A stretch of 19,211 bases of DNA. Source: Ferruginibacter sp. GTDB lineage: Bacteria > Bacteroidota > Bacteroidia > Chitinophagales > Chitinophagaceae. The position numbers and the translations under genes are program-made. Of the stretch, positions 1 through 7,540 are shown piece by piece; within the stretch, counting starts at the first letter, position 1, and each line of letters starts with the position of its first letter. Below the pieces are notes generated by a model. The model saw nothing but the letters and a program-made list of their open reading frames with translations. It was not told the origin of the DNA and made no database searches. The DNA lies in assembly GCA_018057635.1 (NCBI GenBank), contig JAGPDJ010000009.1:1-19211 (forward strand), read 5' to 3'.

Positions 1-119
1 ACATATAACAGGTTTTATAAAGCAATTCCTGTAAATTAATACAAAGGGCAGGGCGAACTACCGAAACTATACTTAATTACCAGAAAAAAGTTGAGCAGTT
101 ATGTTCTGAACGGGAGTTA

Positions 120-479
120 TCAGAGGAGTTCTTTTACTTTTTTCATGAGGTCGCGGGTACTGAAAGGTTTGGTTATATACAGGCTGGCACCCAGGTCGTA
201 ACCTTTTTGAATATCTGATTCCCTGCTTTTGGCACTCAGGAATACAACACTGATGTCTTTCAGTTTTTTTGTTGTCTTGATGTGTTTGCATATCGCATAA
301 CCATCAACGTCAGGCATCATGATATCAAGCAAAACAAGTACCGGAACTTCCTTGTCAACGATTTCAAGTGCTTCCTTACCGTTTCGGGCAACTTTTACAT
401 CGTAGCCTTCTTTCTTCATCAGGAATTCAAGCGACATCAGTATATATGGGTCATCATCTACTACAAGTATCTTTTTCAT
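120..479 (-). CDS. Stand-alone receiver-domain response regulator (CheY-like)
   Basis: A 119-residue protein that is a single receiver domain. The acidic pocket is D8-D9 in VVDDD, the likely phosphoacceptor is D52 in LLDIMMPD, the switch residue is S82 in FLSAKS, and the conserved lysine is K104 in TKPF. The chain ends right after the last helix, so no DNA-binding or enzymatic output domain is present. It starts 9 nt after the stop of the symporter-histidine kinase gene on the same strand and is almost certainly its partner in the same transcript. By family knowledge the phosphate passes from the kinase histidine to D52. What follows is not visible: the protein may act by protein contact or pass phosphate on. 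In gammaproteobacterial CrbS/CrbR systems the regulator carries a LuxR-type HTH, so the lack of one here is notable. Confidence 0.93.
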   Translation of the reverse strand: MKKILVVDDDPYILMSLEFLMKKEGYDVKVARNGKEALEIVDKEVPVLVLLDIMMPDVDGYAICKHIKTTKKLKDISVVFLSAKSRESDIQKGYDLGASLYITKPFSTRDLMKKVKELL

Positions 480-488
480 AAATTATTA

Positions 489-3197
489 TCAACTGATCGG
501 TAGTGTAAAGATAAACCGTGATCCGTTTCCTTCTGTACTTTCCACCCAGATTTTTCCATGGTGCATTTCAACAATCTTTTTACAAATAGCCAATCCCAAC
601 CCGGAGCCTTCAGGTTTCTTTAATGTCTGGTTCCTTGCCTGGAAAAATTTATCAAAAATCAATTCATGAAGGTCTTGTGCAATTCCCCGGCCATTATCTT
701 CAACCCAAACCTGAAGTTCGTCGTGATTAGTATGCAATGAAACCCTGATCATGCCGTTTTCTTCCGGGGCAAACTTGATGGCATTTGACAATAAATTATA
801 CAATACCTGTTGTATAAGCGAAGCATCGCATTGTACCAGGTACATAGAATCCGGCACTTTTTTAATAATACTGATATTTTTCTCTTTTGCAAGTGCATTT
901 ACAGATACGATCGTATCATCCAGTAAATCGTTCATCAGCACTGCAGCAATATTCAGATGCTGACGACCGCTTTCATATCGTTCCAGGCTAAGAACCTGGG
1001 TAATGAGGTGGCTTAACCTTTCTGTTTCTTTGATCAGGCCCGATAAAAAATATTGCTTTTCTTCGTCATTCATAGATGGGTTATCATGCACAATTTCGGC
1101 CATTGCCCGGATGGAGGTAAGCGGTGTTCTGAGTTCATGGGTAACCGTATATAAAAATTCATCTTTCAGCTGGTCAATATCCCTCAATTGTTCGTTGGCG
1201 TTGGTTAACTGATCCGTTGCTTTTTGCAATTCGGCCGATTTTCTCCTCAGTTCTTTGTTCAGTTCCATCATCTGTTGTGATTCGCGTAGAATATTGATCA
1301 CTTCATCAATCTTCAATTCCTCTTCTTTTGTTACAGAACTTACCATGATCCTGGCAGATGCAGAACCGATCACACCACTCAAAATTTTTTCTGCAAATGA
1401 TACCAGCCTGGGGTCAGCTTTCTTCTGATCCATTGGTATCCTGTTGCGCTGTGCAAATGCACTGATTATCTTTTTTGCCCTTTCAGCACCCAGGAAATTT
1501 GACAACAAAGAATCCAGGTCTTTCAGGTATGCGGTACCTTTCCACAGAACATTGCTGTCTGAATTGGATGAATGACGGAAAATATCTACAAAGATCTCTG
1601 CCTGGTATATTTCCTGTGCAGACCTGCTGCTGTTTAATGAAACAGCAACCAAACTCACAATATTAAACAGCATACTCCAGAAAAAACAATGTGTGATAGA
1701 ATCCATACCTTCCATACCGAACAACGACAATGGTTTCAGCCATTCAATTCCAAACAGGCCGTTTTGTACAATACTGCTACTGATGATGCCTGCACTTGAC
1801 ATAGAAGGTATAACAGCTGTAAAGAACCAGACTGCAAATCCTACACAAATACCTGTTAATGCTCCTTTTTGTGAAACATGCTTCCAATAAATACCAAGGA
1901 TAACCGAAGGTGCAAACTGGGCTACTGCAGCAAATGAAATAAGACCAATAGATACCAATGTAAAATATTGTGCAACGATCTTGTCGTACAGGAAAGCAAA
2001 TGCTATGATCAATACTATACAAATGCGCCTGATGTTTAAAATCAGGTTGCGTAATTTACCGTCGCTGTGAGCCCTGAATTTATTTGTAGACAATAATAAC
2101 GGTGTTGCAATATTGTTGCTCATCATGGTACTCAGTGCAATGGTTTCAACAATGATCATACTGGTTGCTGCAGAAAACCCACCGATGAAAGTGAAAATCC
2201 CCAGCAATTTTTCGCCATGCTGCAAGGGTAAAGAAAGTACATACATATCTGCACTCACACCGGAATTTGCCAAAAGTAACTTCCCTCCAAATGCAACAGG
2301 AATAACAAATATATTGATCAGGAGCAGGTACAACGGGAAAAGCCAGATCGCTTTTTTCAGATGAGATTCCTGTACATTTTCCACTACCCCTAACTGGAAT
2401 TGCCTTGGCAGGAAAACAATGGCCAGCATTGACAAAAGGATGAGCCCAAACCAGGAAATATAAGATGTATTGGGTTCAATTAAAAACAGTTTCTTCATTG
2501 ATTCGTTTGCACCTGCCTGCGCAAATATATCTGTAAACCCATTGAACAATCCGTATGTTACAAATATACCGACTGCTATAAACGCTATTAATTTTATTAT
2601 TGATTCAAAAGCAATCGCCGCAACGAGTCCTTCATGTTTTTCAGATGCATCAATTGACCTTGTTCCAAAAAGAATGACAAAAATGGTTATTACGATGGCA
2701 ATATAAAAAGTGTTGTCGCCGATAAAACCGGCCAGCCCGGGTTCCGGTGCCGCAACACCTGAGAGTACACTGAAACTTGTTGATATGGCCTTAAGCTGCA
2801 GGGCTATGTATGGAATGATCCCCAACACACATAATATGGTGACCACAACTGCGAGGGAAAAATTCTTACCATACCGTGTTGAAATAAAATCGGCAATGCT
2901 GTTTATCCGCTGGGTACGGCAAATGCGTATGATTTTTCTTAATAATGGCCAGAACAAAGCAGCCATGATGGTTGGCCCTATATAGATGGTAATGAATTCA
3001 ATGCCCCTGGAAGATGCCAGTTCAACACTGCCGTAATATGTCCATGCCGTACAATACACCCCCAGGGAAAGCGCATATACATATGGGTTATTAATGATAC
3101 TTTTTCCCTTTTTCAGTTTATACTCAGCATAGTATGCCACCCCGAACAAAATACACAGGTACAGTAAAATACTGACTATGGCCATCCAGTTATTCAT
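489..3197 (-). CDS. Sodium/solute symporter-like sensor histidine kinase (SLC5-STAC-HisKA-HATPase, CrbS/CbrA-like)
   Basis: A 902-residue inner-membrane sensor. Residues about 1-520 form a many-helix sodium:solute symporter (SSS/SLC5) domain. Residues about 553-625 match the STAC linker (LLSNFLGAERAKK, then SGVIGSASARIMVSSV). A coiled coil follows at about 630-680. The kinase core has the H-box at 681-692 with phosphoacceptor H687 (VTHELRTPL), N-box N801/N805, G1 DNGRG at 834-838, an F-box near 848-853 and G2 GSGLGLA at 864-870. I see no PAS domain between STAC and the H-box. Known relatives sense or transport a small solute: CrbS controls the acetate switch and acs, CbrA senses histidine. 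Acetate as signal is inferred from acs and transporter genes nearby. The start overlaps the preceding 71-residue gene by ATGA (3194-3197), and the receiver follows after 9 nt. Confidence 0.95.
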   Translation of the reverse strand: MNNWMAIVSILLYLCILFGVAYYAEYKLKKGKSIINNPYVYALSLGVYCTAWTYYGSVELASSRGIEFITIYIGPTIMAALFWPLLRKIIRICRTQRINSIADFISTRYGKNFSLAVVVTILCVLGIIPYIALQLKAISTSFSVLSGVAAPEPGLAGFIGDNTFYIAIVITIFVILFGTRSIDASEKHEGLVAAIAFESIIKLIAFIAVGIFVTYGLFNGFTDIFAQAGANESMKKLFLIEPNTSYISWFGLILLSMLAIVFLPRQFQLGVVENVQESHLKKAIWLFPLYLLLINIFVIPVAFGGKLLLANSGVSADMYVLSLPLQHGEKLLGIFTFIGGFSAATSMIIVETIALSTMMSNNIATPLLLSTNKFRAHSDGKLRNLILNIRRICIVLIIAFAFLYDKIVAQYFTLVSIGLISFAAVAQFAPSVILGIYWKHVSQKGALTGICVGFAVWFFTAVIPSMSSAGIISSSIVQNGLFGIEWLKPLSLFGMEGMDSITHCFFWSMLFNIVSLVAVSLNSSRSAQEIYQAEIFVDIFRHSSNSDSNVLWKGTAYLKDLDSLLSNFLGAERAKKIISAFAQRNRIPMDQKKADPRLVSFAEKILSGVIGSASARIMVSSVTKEEELKIDEVINILRESQQMMELNKELRRKSAELQKATDQLTNANEQLRDIDQLKDEFLYTVTHELRTPLTSIRAMAEIVHDNPSMNDEEKQYFLSGLIKETERLSHLITQVLSLERYESGRQHLNIAAVLMNDLLDDTIVSVNALAKEKNISIIKKVPDSMYLVQCDASLIQQVLYNLLSNAIKFAPEENGMIRVSLHTNHDELQVWVEDNGRGIAQDLHELIFDKFFQARNQTLKKPEGSGLGLAICKKIVEMHHGKIWVESTEGNGSRFIFTLPIS

Positions 3198-3409
3198 GAG
3201 CCGCTGTTACTTTTTGGCCCCTTATGTTCCGCCGACCTGTACAATAATATGATACTGACCACCCATGCCACAGCTATATAAACAAAAAGCAACGGGATGC
3301 CGGCCACCATTTTTGATTTATTGGCAAGTGAAATAAGCGGGTAACAGAATACAACCATCATCAGCAGGGCAAGAAAGGTAAAGCGTTGTTTTTTTATCCT
3401 GTCGGGCAT
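3194..3409 (-). CDS. Small two-helix membrane protein, DUF3311-like symporter small subunit
   Basis: A 71-residue protein with a basic N-terminus (MPDRIKKQR), a first hydrophobic segment at about 12-28, a short loop NKSKMVAGIP, a second segment at about 34-56 and a polar tail. The pattern of asparagine, then GIP and an aromatic second helix resembles DUF3311-type small partners of sodium/solute symporters. This is recognition by eye, not a search. It overlaps the symporter-kinase gene by 4 nt, so the two are probably translationally coupled and made in equal amounts. It may stabilise or complete the symporter half of the sensor. Its ATG at 3409 is 11 nt after the U-tract of a strong terminator, leaving no room for a promoter of its own in between. 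Confidence 0.85.
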   Translation of the reverse strand: MPDRIKKQRFTFLALLMMVVFCYPLISLANKSKMVAGIPLLFVYIAVAWVVSIILLYRSAEHKGPKSNSGS

Positions 3410-3420
3410 ACAAAGTGATT

Positions 3421-3477
3421 AAAAAAAGAATAACATTCATTTACTAAAATTGAATTTAGTAAAGAATGTTATTCTTT
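3421..3477 (-). terminator. Long intrinsic terminator hairpin between transporter genes and sensor genes
   Basis: Two arms, 3425-3448 and 3455-3477, pair over about 23 bp with a single bulged base and a 6-nt loop (ATTGAA). On the minus strand the stem is followed directly by seven T residues (complement of 3421-3427). The U-run fixes the direction: it would end transcripts from the porin, MFS and 85-residue genes. The stem is unusually long and may also block 3' exonuclease. The next gene begins 11 nt beyond it, so it could also act as a leaky attenuator for the sensor genes. Confidence 0.85.
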
Positions 3478-3493
3478 CATAAATAAATCTTGC

Positions 3494-3751
3494 TTAATAA
3501 TCGGTGATCTCTGCCGAACTCTCAGGCAGGTGGTCATAATAACCCTTAACACTGTAATAACCGAAAATGAGTAAACCGATACATATTGGTATAAATATGA
3601 CCAAAATAATCACCCATTGCAATGTTACGTTAGACCTGGTTAAGTCACTGGCTTTCCCGATCTTGTCTGAAGCCTGCCAAAGCAGAAATGCTACTGTTGC
3701 AGGTGATAAGAGTATCCAGATAATTCCTAAAAATCTTTTTAAAGCATTCAT
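3494..3751 (-). CDS. Small two-helix membrane protein linked to the MFS transporter
   Basis: An 85-residue protein with hydrophobic segments at about 8-26 and 44-66 and a conserved-looking end (FGYYSVKGYYDHLPESS). I recall similar 70-85-residue Bacteroidota proteins next to MFS genes, possibly the family catalogued as DUF6814, but cannot confirm it here. It starts 25 nt after the stop of the MHS-type transporter and is the last gene before the terminator at 3421-3477. It therefore shares the transporter's transcript rather than the sensor's. A role as an accessory subunit of the transporter is inferred from position only; no catalytic motif is visible. Confidence 0.85.
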   Translation of the reverse strand: MNALKRFLGIIWILLSPATVAFLLWQASDKIGKASDLTRSNVTLQWVIILVIFIPICIGLLIFGYYSVKGYYDHLPESSAEITDY

Positions 3752-3776
3752 ATTAATAATTTTTTAAGTTTTGTAA

Positions 3777-5474
3777 TTAATCCATTACGTCTGTATCTAT
3801 TTTGTTGTTCAGGTAGATCGCTCCTATTATCAAACTAAGAATGGCAACTCCAATCGGGTACCACAAACCGGCAAGAGGGTCACCACCTGGATTTTCCGGT
3901 GTTTTGGTAAATTCAACGATCAAAGTTCCCAGGAATGGAACCAGACCACCAAAAACGCCGTTACCAATATGATAAGGCAAAGACATGGAAGTGTACCTGA
4001 TCTTTGTTGGGAATAATTCAACCAGGAATGCTGCCATTGGCCCGTAAACCATCGTTACAAAAATAATCTGTATAAATACAAGAAAAACCATTTTCCAGAA
4101 TGTCTGTTTATCCAGTTCCTTTTCTGTGACCACACCTGGTTTCACAGATTTTTTGTCAACACTTACATAAGTTACCCCATCCGGCAATGATGTTCCGGCA
4201 GGTACTTTTGCCTTAACCATAACGGTATCCATAGACGAAGGATCGGATTTTGATGCCAGGATGTAACCTATTGAAGCCGTTTTACCCGCATAAGATTCCG
4301 TTAAATGAAGTGTATCTGTTTTTGTATAAGTATATTTAGCCCCGTCGGTGTAAACACTATCATACTTGGTTGAAACGGTCACTTTCTTTTTATCCTTTGC
4401 ATCAATTGCAGCCAGTGATGCGCCAACCGTTGTTTTTGAAGCATCAACCAAGGCTGATCTTGATGCCGGACTCGTCAAATTGAGAAAGGTTTTATATATC
4501 GGGAAATAACTAAGAATACCCAACAGCATACCGATCAGCATGATCCATTTCCGCCCGATCCTGTCGCTCAATGACCCAAATACAACAAAGAACGGTGTGG
4601 CAAAAAGGATAGCGATTAAAATGATGTTCCTTGAATCAACAAAATTCACTTTACAAACATTCTCAATAAACGATTGAGCATAAAACTGACCGGTGTACCA
4701 GATAACTCCCTGTCCCATTACTGCTCCAAAAAGTGCCAGTAACACCATTTTAAAATTAGCCCGGTGGCCAAAACTTTCTTTCAATGGGTTAGTAGAAGTT
4801 TTACCCTCAGCTTTCACTTTGGCAAACATTGGCGACTCGCTCATGCGCATACGGATAATGATACTTACAATTACCAGTAACAAGGATATCCAGAAAGGGT
4901 AACGCCATCCGCCCCATTCTGATGTGAAATTTTCAACACCCTGTGCTTCGCGAAGCAAGATGATGATACCAAGAGCAAGAAACAATCCCAATGTGGCAGT
5001 AGTTTGTATCCAGCTGGTCCAGAAACCCCGCCTGTTAGCCGGCGCATGTTCAGCAACGTAAGTAGCGGCGCCGCCATACTCTCCGCCTAATGCAAGGCCC
5101 TGCACCAAACGAAGTACCAGCACCAATATGGGTGCAGCCCAGCCAATAGTTTTAAAGCCGGGCACAAGGCCAATGGCAAATGTGGAACCACCCATCAAAA
5201 TGAGTGTTAGCAGGAATGTGTATTTACGGCCAATCAGGTCTCCGAGTCTTCCAAATACCAGAGCTCCAAAAGGCCTTACAATAAAGCCTGCAGCAAAAAT
5301 AGCCAGCGTGCTTAGCAATGCAGATGTACCTGAATCTTCCGGGAAAAACTGTTTGGAAATAACGGTGGCTAACATACCAAATATGTAAAAGTCATACCAT
5401 TCAATCAGCGTGCCTACAGATGAAGCCCCGATGATGAACCCCATCCCTTTTTCCGGTTTTATATTGTTACTCAT
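3777..5474 (-). CDS. MFS transporter, metabolite:H+ symporter (MHS) type, with large periplasmic insertion
   Basis: A 565-residue inner-membrane carrier. The N-terminus GTLIEWYDFYIFG (21-33), the first signature loop GRLGDLIGRK (75-84), RLVQGLALGGEYGG (122-135) and the repeat signature GSLSDRIGRK (300-309) are typical of MHS carriers such as ProP, KgtP and ShiA, which move carboxylates or betaines with protons. Twelve helices can be placed. Between predicted helices 9 and 10 lies an extra stretch of about 125 residues (331-457), rich in Thr, Ser and Lys, where family members usually have a short loop. Topology puts it in the periplasm. The gene lies 29 nt after the porin-like gene. Acetate or another short monocarboxylate is a reasonable substrate guess from acs and the sensor nearby, but the sequence does not settle it. 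Confidence 0.93.
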   Translation of the reverse strand: MSNNIKPEKGMGFIIGASSVGTLIEWYDFYIFGMLATVISKQFFPEDSGTSALLSTLAIFAAGFIVRPFGALVFGRLGDLIGRKYTFLLTLILMGGSTFAIGLVPGFKTIGWAAPILVLVLRLVQGLALGGEYGGAATYVAEHAPANRRGFWTSWIQTTATLGLFLALGIIILLREAQGVENFTSEWGGWRYPFWISLLLVIVSIIIRMRMSESPMFAKVKAEGKTSTNPLKESFGHRANFKMVLLALFGAVMGQGVIWYTGQFYAQSFIENVCKVNFVDSRNIILIAILFATPFFVVFGSLSDRIGRKWIMLIGMLLGILSYFPIYKTFLNLTSPASRSALVDASKTTVGASLAAIDAKDKKKVTVSTKYDSVYTDGAKYTYTKTDTLHLTESYAGKTASIGYILASKSDPSSMDTVMVKAKVPAGTSLPDGVTYVSVDKKSVKPGVVTEKELDKQTFWKMVFLVFIQIIFVTMVYGPMAAFLVELFPTKIRYTSMSLPYHIGNGVFGGLVPFLGTLIVEFTKTPENPGGDPLAGLWYPIGVAILSLIIGAIYLNNKIDTDVMD

Positions 5475-5503
5475 TGTTTTAGTTTTGAATTATAAAAAAA
5501 TTA

Positions 5504-6901
5504 TTACAGGAATATTTGTGTTTGCAACATCAGTTCACCTTTGCTGCCATTACGTTCCGGATTACCGCTTACTGTTTTATATAAAGGCCTGGTGCTGTAT
5601 TGCAGCGTGATCTTTGCATTGTGCCCGTTAACGAGGTAATTCATACCGAGGTCAAATTGTCCGGATGCTTTATCTATGCGATCGAATTTTTTATATGTAA
5701 ATGTTGCATATGGCATTAAAGCAGAACCATTTTTGAATTTTGGCAATAAATAACCTGCCTGTGTATACCAAATATTTCCTGTTCCAATTGTTGGTTGCAG
5801 GTTTCCTCCCCCAGCCCAGGATGTTTCTGAATTGGTTGCCAAAGATTGTGTTGTACCATGCAGGTTGAGGATACCGATATTACGGATATAGTTTTTACCG
5901 AAATAATTATTATAAAAAACGCTGTACACGCTTAATGCAGTACCCGTTTTTTTATTCAGGGGTAATTCAAGGAATACATCTGCGCCGAGGTTATACTGGT
6001 TGTGTTCTTTAACGGAATCAAGTGCAGAAGCCCTGCTGGCAGTTGCTCCTTTATGAGTATACCAACCGGCGCCAACATTCAGCACTTTTTTCTTTCCCAG
6101 GTAAGTTCCCACAAAATAGGGTAACGCATTGCTCTCACTTTCCCAGAACATATAGTTAAGGTAGCCACCGGTACTCCAGTTTTCATTTAAAACATTCACA
6201 GCATTTGCAGAGGTTACAGCAGAAAGGGATGAACCAAATGCAAATGGTTTATTGAGGTGAATCCTGTAATCCAGTTTTCCCAGCTGTCCTTTTGCATAGA
6301 TACCCAGTTGCCTTGCAAACTGGTCTGTAGCTTCAATATTGAACCAGTTAAAAATAGGCGCATCCATTGTCATAAAGTTCAGTGTACTGTGACTGCTTAA
6401 CCTTGAAACGCCGTTCCAATAATGCAAACCTGCACCAATATGCAGTTTCCCGGGTTTGATGGCATATTCCGTCCAGGCATCATGTATATAAACCTGCGGA
6501 CGTTTTCCTCCCTGGGCAGTTGCACTGGAGCCGGTACCTAATGTGCCCGAACCACCACCATTTACAAAACTCTGGTTATTGATGCCCCAATGGCTTACAA
6601 TCATGAAACGGGGAGAAACCTGCACCTGTACCAGGAACCTGGAACGGCGTATGGCTATATCAGTAGCATTCTTCTGAACCTTGCCATTGATATCAAGCGT
6701 ACCTGGATTGTTATTCGTATAGGAAGCCCATATCTGGTGCCAGGTGATGAAGCGAATAAACTTCTGCCCCTTTTCATCCAGTTTTAAAACAATAGGTTTA
6801 TAGCTGTGGTCAATACCGGGAGCATTGGTACCCTGTGCATACAGCCTGGCTGCAGCAAGACTACTAACAGCAAGGGTCAAACTAAGCAATCGTTTAAACA
6901 T
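5504..6901 (-). CDS. Outer-membrane porin-like beta-barrel protein
   Basis: A 465-residue secreted protein with a clear signal peptide (MFKRLLSLTLAVSSLAAARLYAQ), probably cut after residue 23. I chose the ATG at 6901 because the upstream ATG at 6952 would put 17 residues before this normal signal. The mature chain alternates polar and hydrophobic residues with many aromatics (ITWHQIWASY, RFMIVSHWGINNQ, LGAGWYTHKG-like strands) and ends in the hydrophobic strand MLQTQIFL, as expected of a barrel. It resembles OprO/OprP-type porins in layout. It is followed after 29 nt by the MHS transporter, so the pair probably moves one solute across both membranes. A palindrome at 6977-7004 lies about 75-100 nt upstream of its start. 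Confidence 0.88.
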   Translation of the reverse strand: MFKRLLSLTLAVSSLAAARLYAQGTNAPGIDHSYKPIVLKLDEKGQKFIRFITWHQIWASYTNNNPGTLDINGKVQKNATDIAIRRSRFLVQVQVSPRFMIVSHWGINNQSFVNGGGSGTLGTGSSATAQGGKRPQVYIHDAWTEYAIKPGKLHIGAGLHYWNGVSRLSSHSTLNFMTMDAPIFNWFNIEATDQFARQLGIYAKGQLGKLDYRIHLNKPFAFGSSLSAVTSANAVNVLNENWSTGGYLNYMFWESESNALPYFVGTYLGKKKVLNVGAGWYTHKGATASRASALDSVKEHNQYNLGADVFLELPLNKKTGTALSVYSVFYNNYFGKNYIRNIGILNLHGTTQSLATNSETSWAGGGNLQPTIGTGNIWYTQAGYLLPKFKNGSALMPYATFTYKKFDRIDKASGQFDLGMNYLVNGHNAKITLQYSTRPLYKTVSGNPERNGSKGELMLQTQIFL

Positions 6902-6976
6902 AATCGTTGGTTTGTGAATGATGAAAATTAAATTCACAACCAATTTCTGCATTAAACCTGTCAGTTATCAAATATC

Positions 6977-7004
6977 AACTATATCCATGCAAAACAATAT
7001 AGTT
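6977..7004. promoter_or_regulatory. Palindromic element upstream of the porin gene
   Basis: Perfect 8-bp arms AACTATAT (6977-6984) and ATATAGTT (6997-7004) flank a 12-nt centre. The element sits between the stop of the InsA-like gene and the porin start. On the minus strand it has no T-tract, so it is a poor terminator. It resembles the palindrome upstream of acs: both have TATA, then a T-rich stretch, then GCAT, two purines and ATATA. An operator is the likeliest reading. Confidence 0.5.
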
Positions 7005-7433
7005 TTAATATGCATTTTTCCTGAAACGTTCCCATTTGATGAGCATGAATTTATCACCCAGTTCGGTGATCATACAACCAGCACTTTTTAATGCATCACG
7101 GTGACTGAAATATTCTTTCAATTCGTCGTGGTTCAATACTTTATAGGTGGGCCTGTACTCATGGTTTGGGGGTGCTGTAACATGGTATTTTTTCACCCAG
7201 TTCATCACTGAAACATGACTGATACCAAGTATGCGTTCAATTTCCCTGTATGTTACTCCTTCAATAAACAATTGCAAAGCTTTTATCACATAATAAGGGT
7301 CTATGTTCTTGCCGTCTTTCAGTACAGTAAAAAAATAATTACAGGTTTTGCAACGGTAACGCTGTCTTCCTTTAACAATACCGCTTTTAGCAAGTTCCTC
7401 ACTTTTACATTTTGGGCATGCAATCTGTTTCAT
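7005..7433 (-). CDS. InsA/IS1-like zinc-ribbon and helix-turn-helix DNA-binding protein, probably a domesticated regulator
   Basis: A 142-residue protein. A zinc ribbon is formed by C6-x2-C9 and C28-x2-C31 (CPKCKSEELAKSG, then RQRYRCKTC), followed by a helix-turn-helix at about 57-82 (VTYREIERILGISHVSVMNW). This layout is that of the IS1 InsA protein and IS1-type transposase N-termini. Residues about 95-142 form an extra C-terminal region with no DDE catalytic motif, and no InsB-like gene lies beside it. The frame is intact and ends cleanly. It is divergent from acs across 107 bp and lies 103 bp upstream of the porin start on the same strand. I infer a transcription factor derived from a transposase rather than a live insertion sequence. 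A palindrome 21 nt upstream of its start could serve autoregulation. Confidence 0.85.
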   Translation of the reverse strand: MKQIACPKCKSEELAKSGIVKGRQRYRCKTCNYFFTVLKDGKNIDPYYVIKALQLFIEGVTYREIERILGISHVSVMNWVKKYHVTAPPNHEYRPTYKVLNHDELKEYFSHRDALKSAGCMITELGDKFMLIKWERFRKNAY

Positions 7434-7453
7434 CTGATAAAATTAAATGGTCA

Positions 7454-7480
7454 GGTATACTATTTTAGCATAAATATACC
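7454..7480. promoter_or_regulatory. Palindromic element in the divergent acs / InsA-like intergenic region
   Basis: Arms GGTATA (7454-7459) and TATACC (7475-7480) flank a 15-nt centre containing TTTTAGCAT. A second TTTAGCA follows at 7483-7489, 19 nt after the first at 7464. The element ends 60 nt before the acs ATG and begins 20 nt before the InsA-like ATG on the other strand. Its core matches the element at 6977-7004, apart from one inserted base and a few substitutions. A shared operator is inferred. Confidence 0.5.
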
Positions 7481-7540
7481 AATTTAGCAAAATAAATTTC
7501 ACGCTGCTTTACAGGTTTGCTTATTTTTATATCCTAAAAA

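Noticed and set aside
1..119. Possible gene end or terminator downstream of the receiver gene
   Set aside because: Only short inverted or direct repeats such as ATAACT are present; no ORF or stem with a T-tract is convincing.
6902..6952. Earlier ATG for the porin-like protein
   Set aside because: It would place 17 residues before a complete, typical signal peptide that starts at 6901.
6977..7480. Intact insertion sequence around the InsA-like gene
   Set aside because: There is no catalytic transposase gene and no visible target duplication, and the flanking repeats are short and are themselves palindromes.
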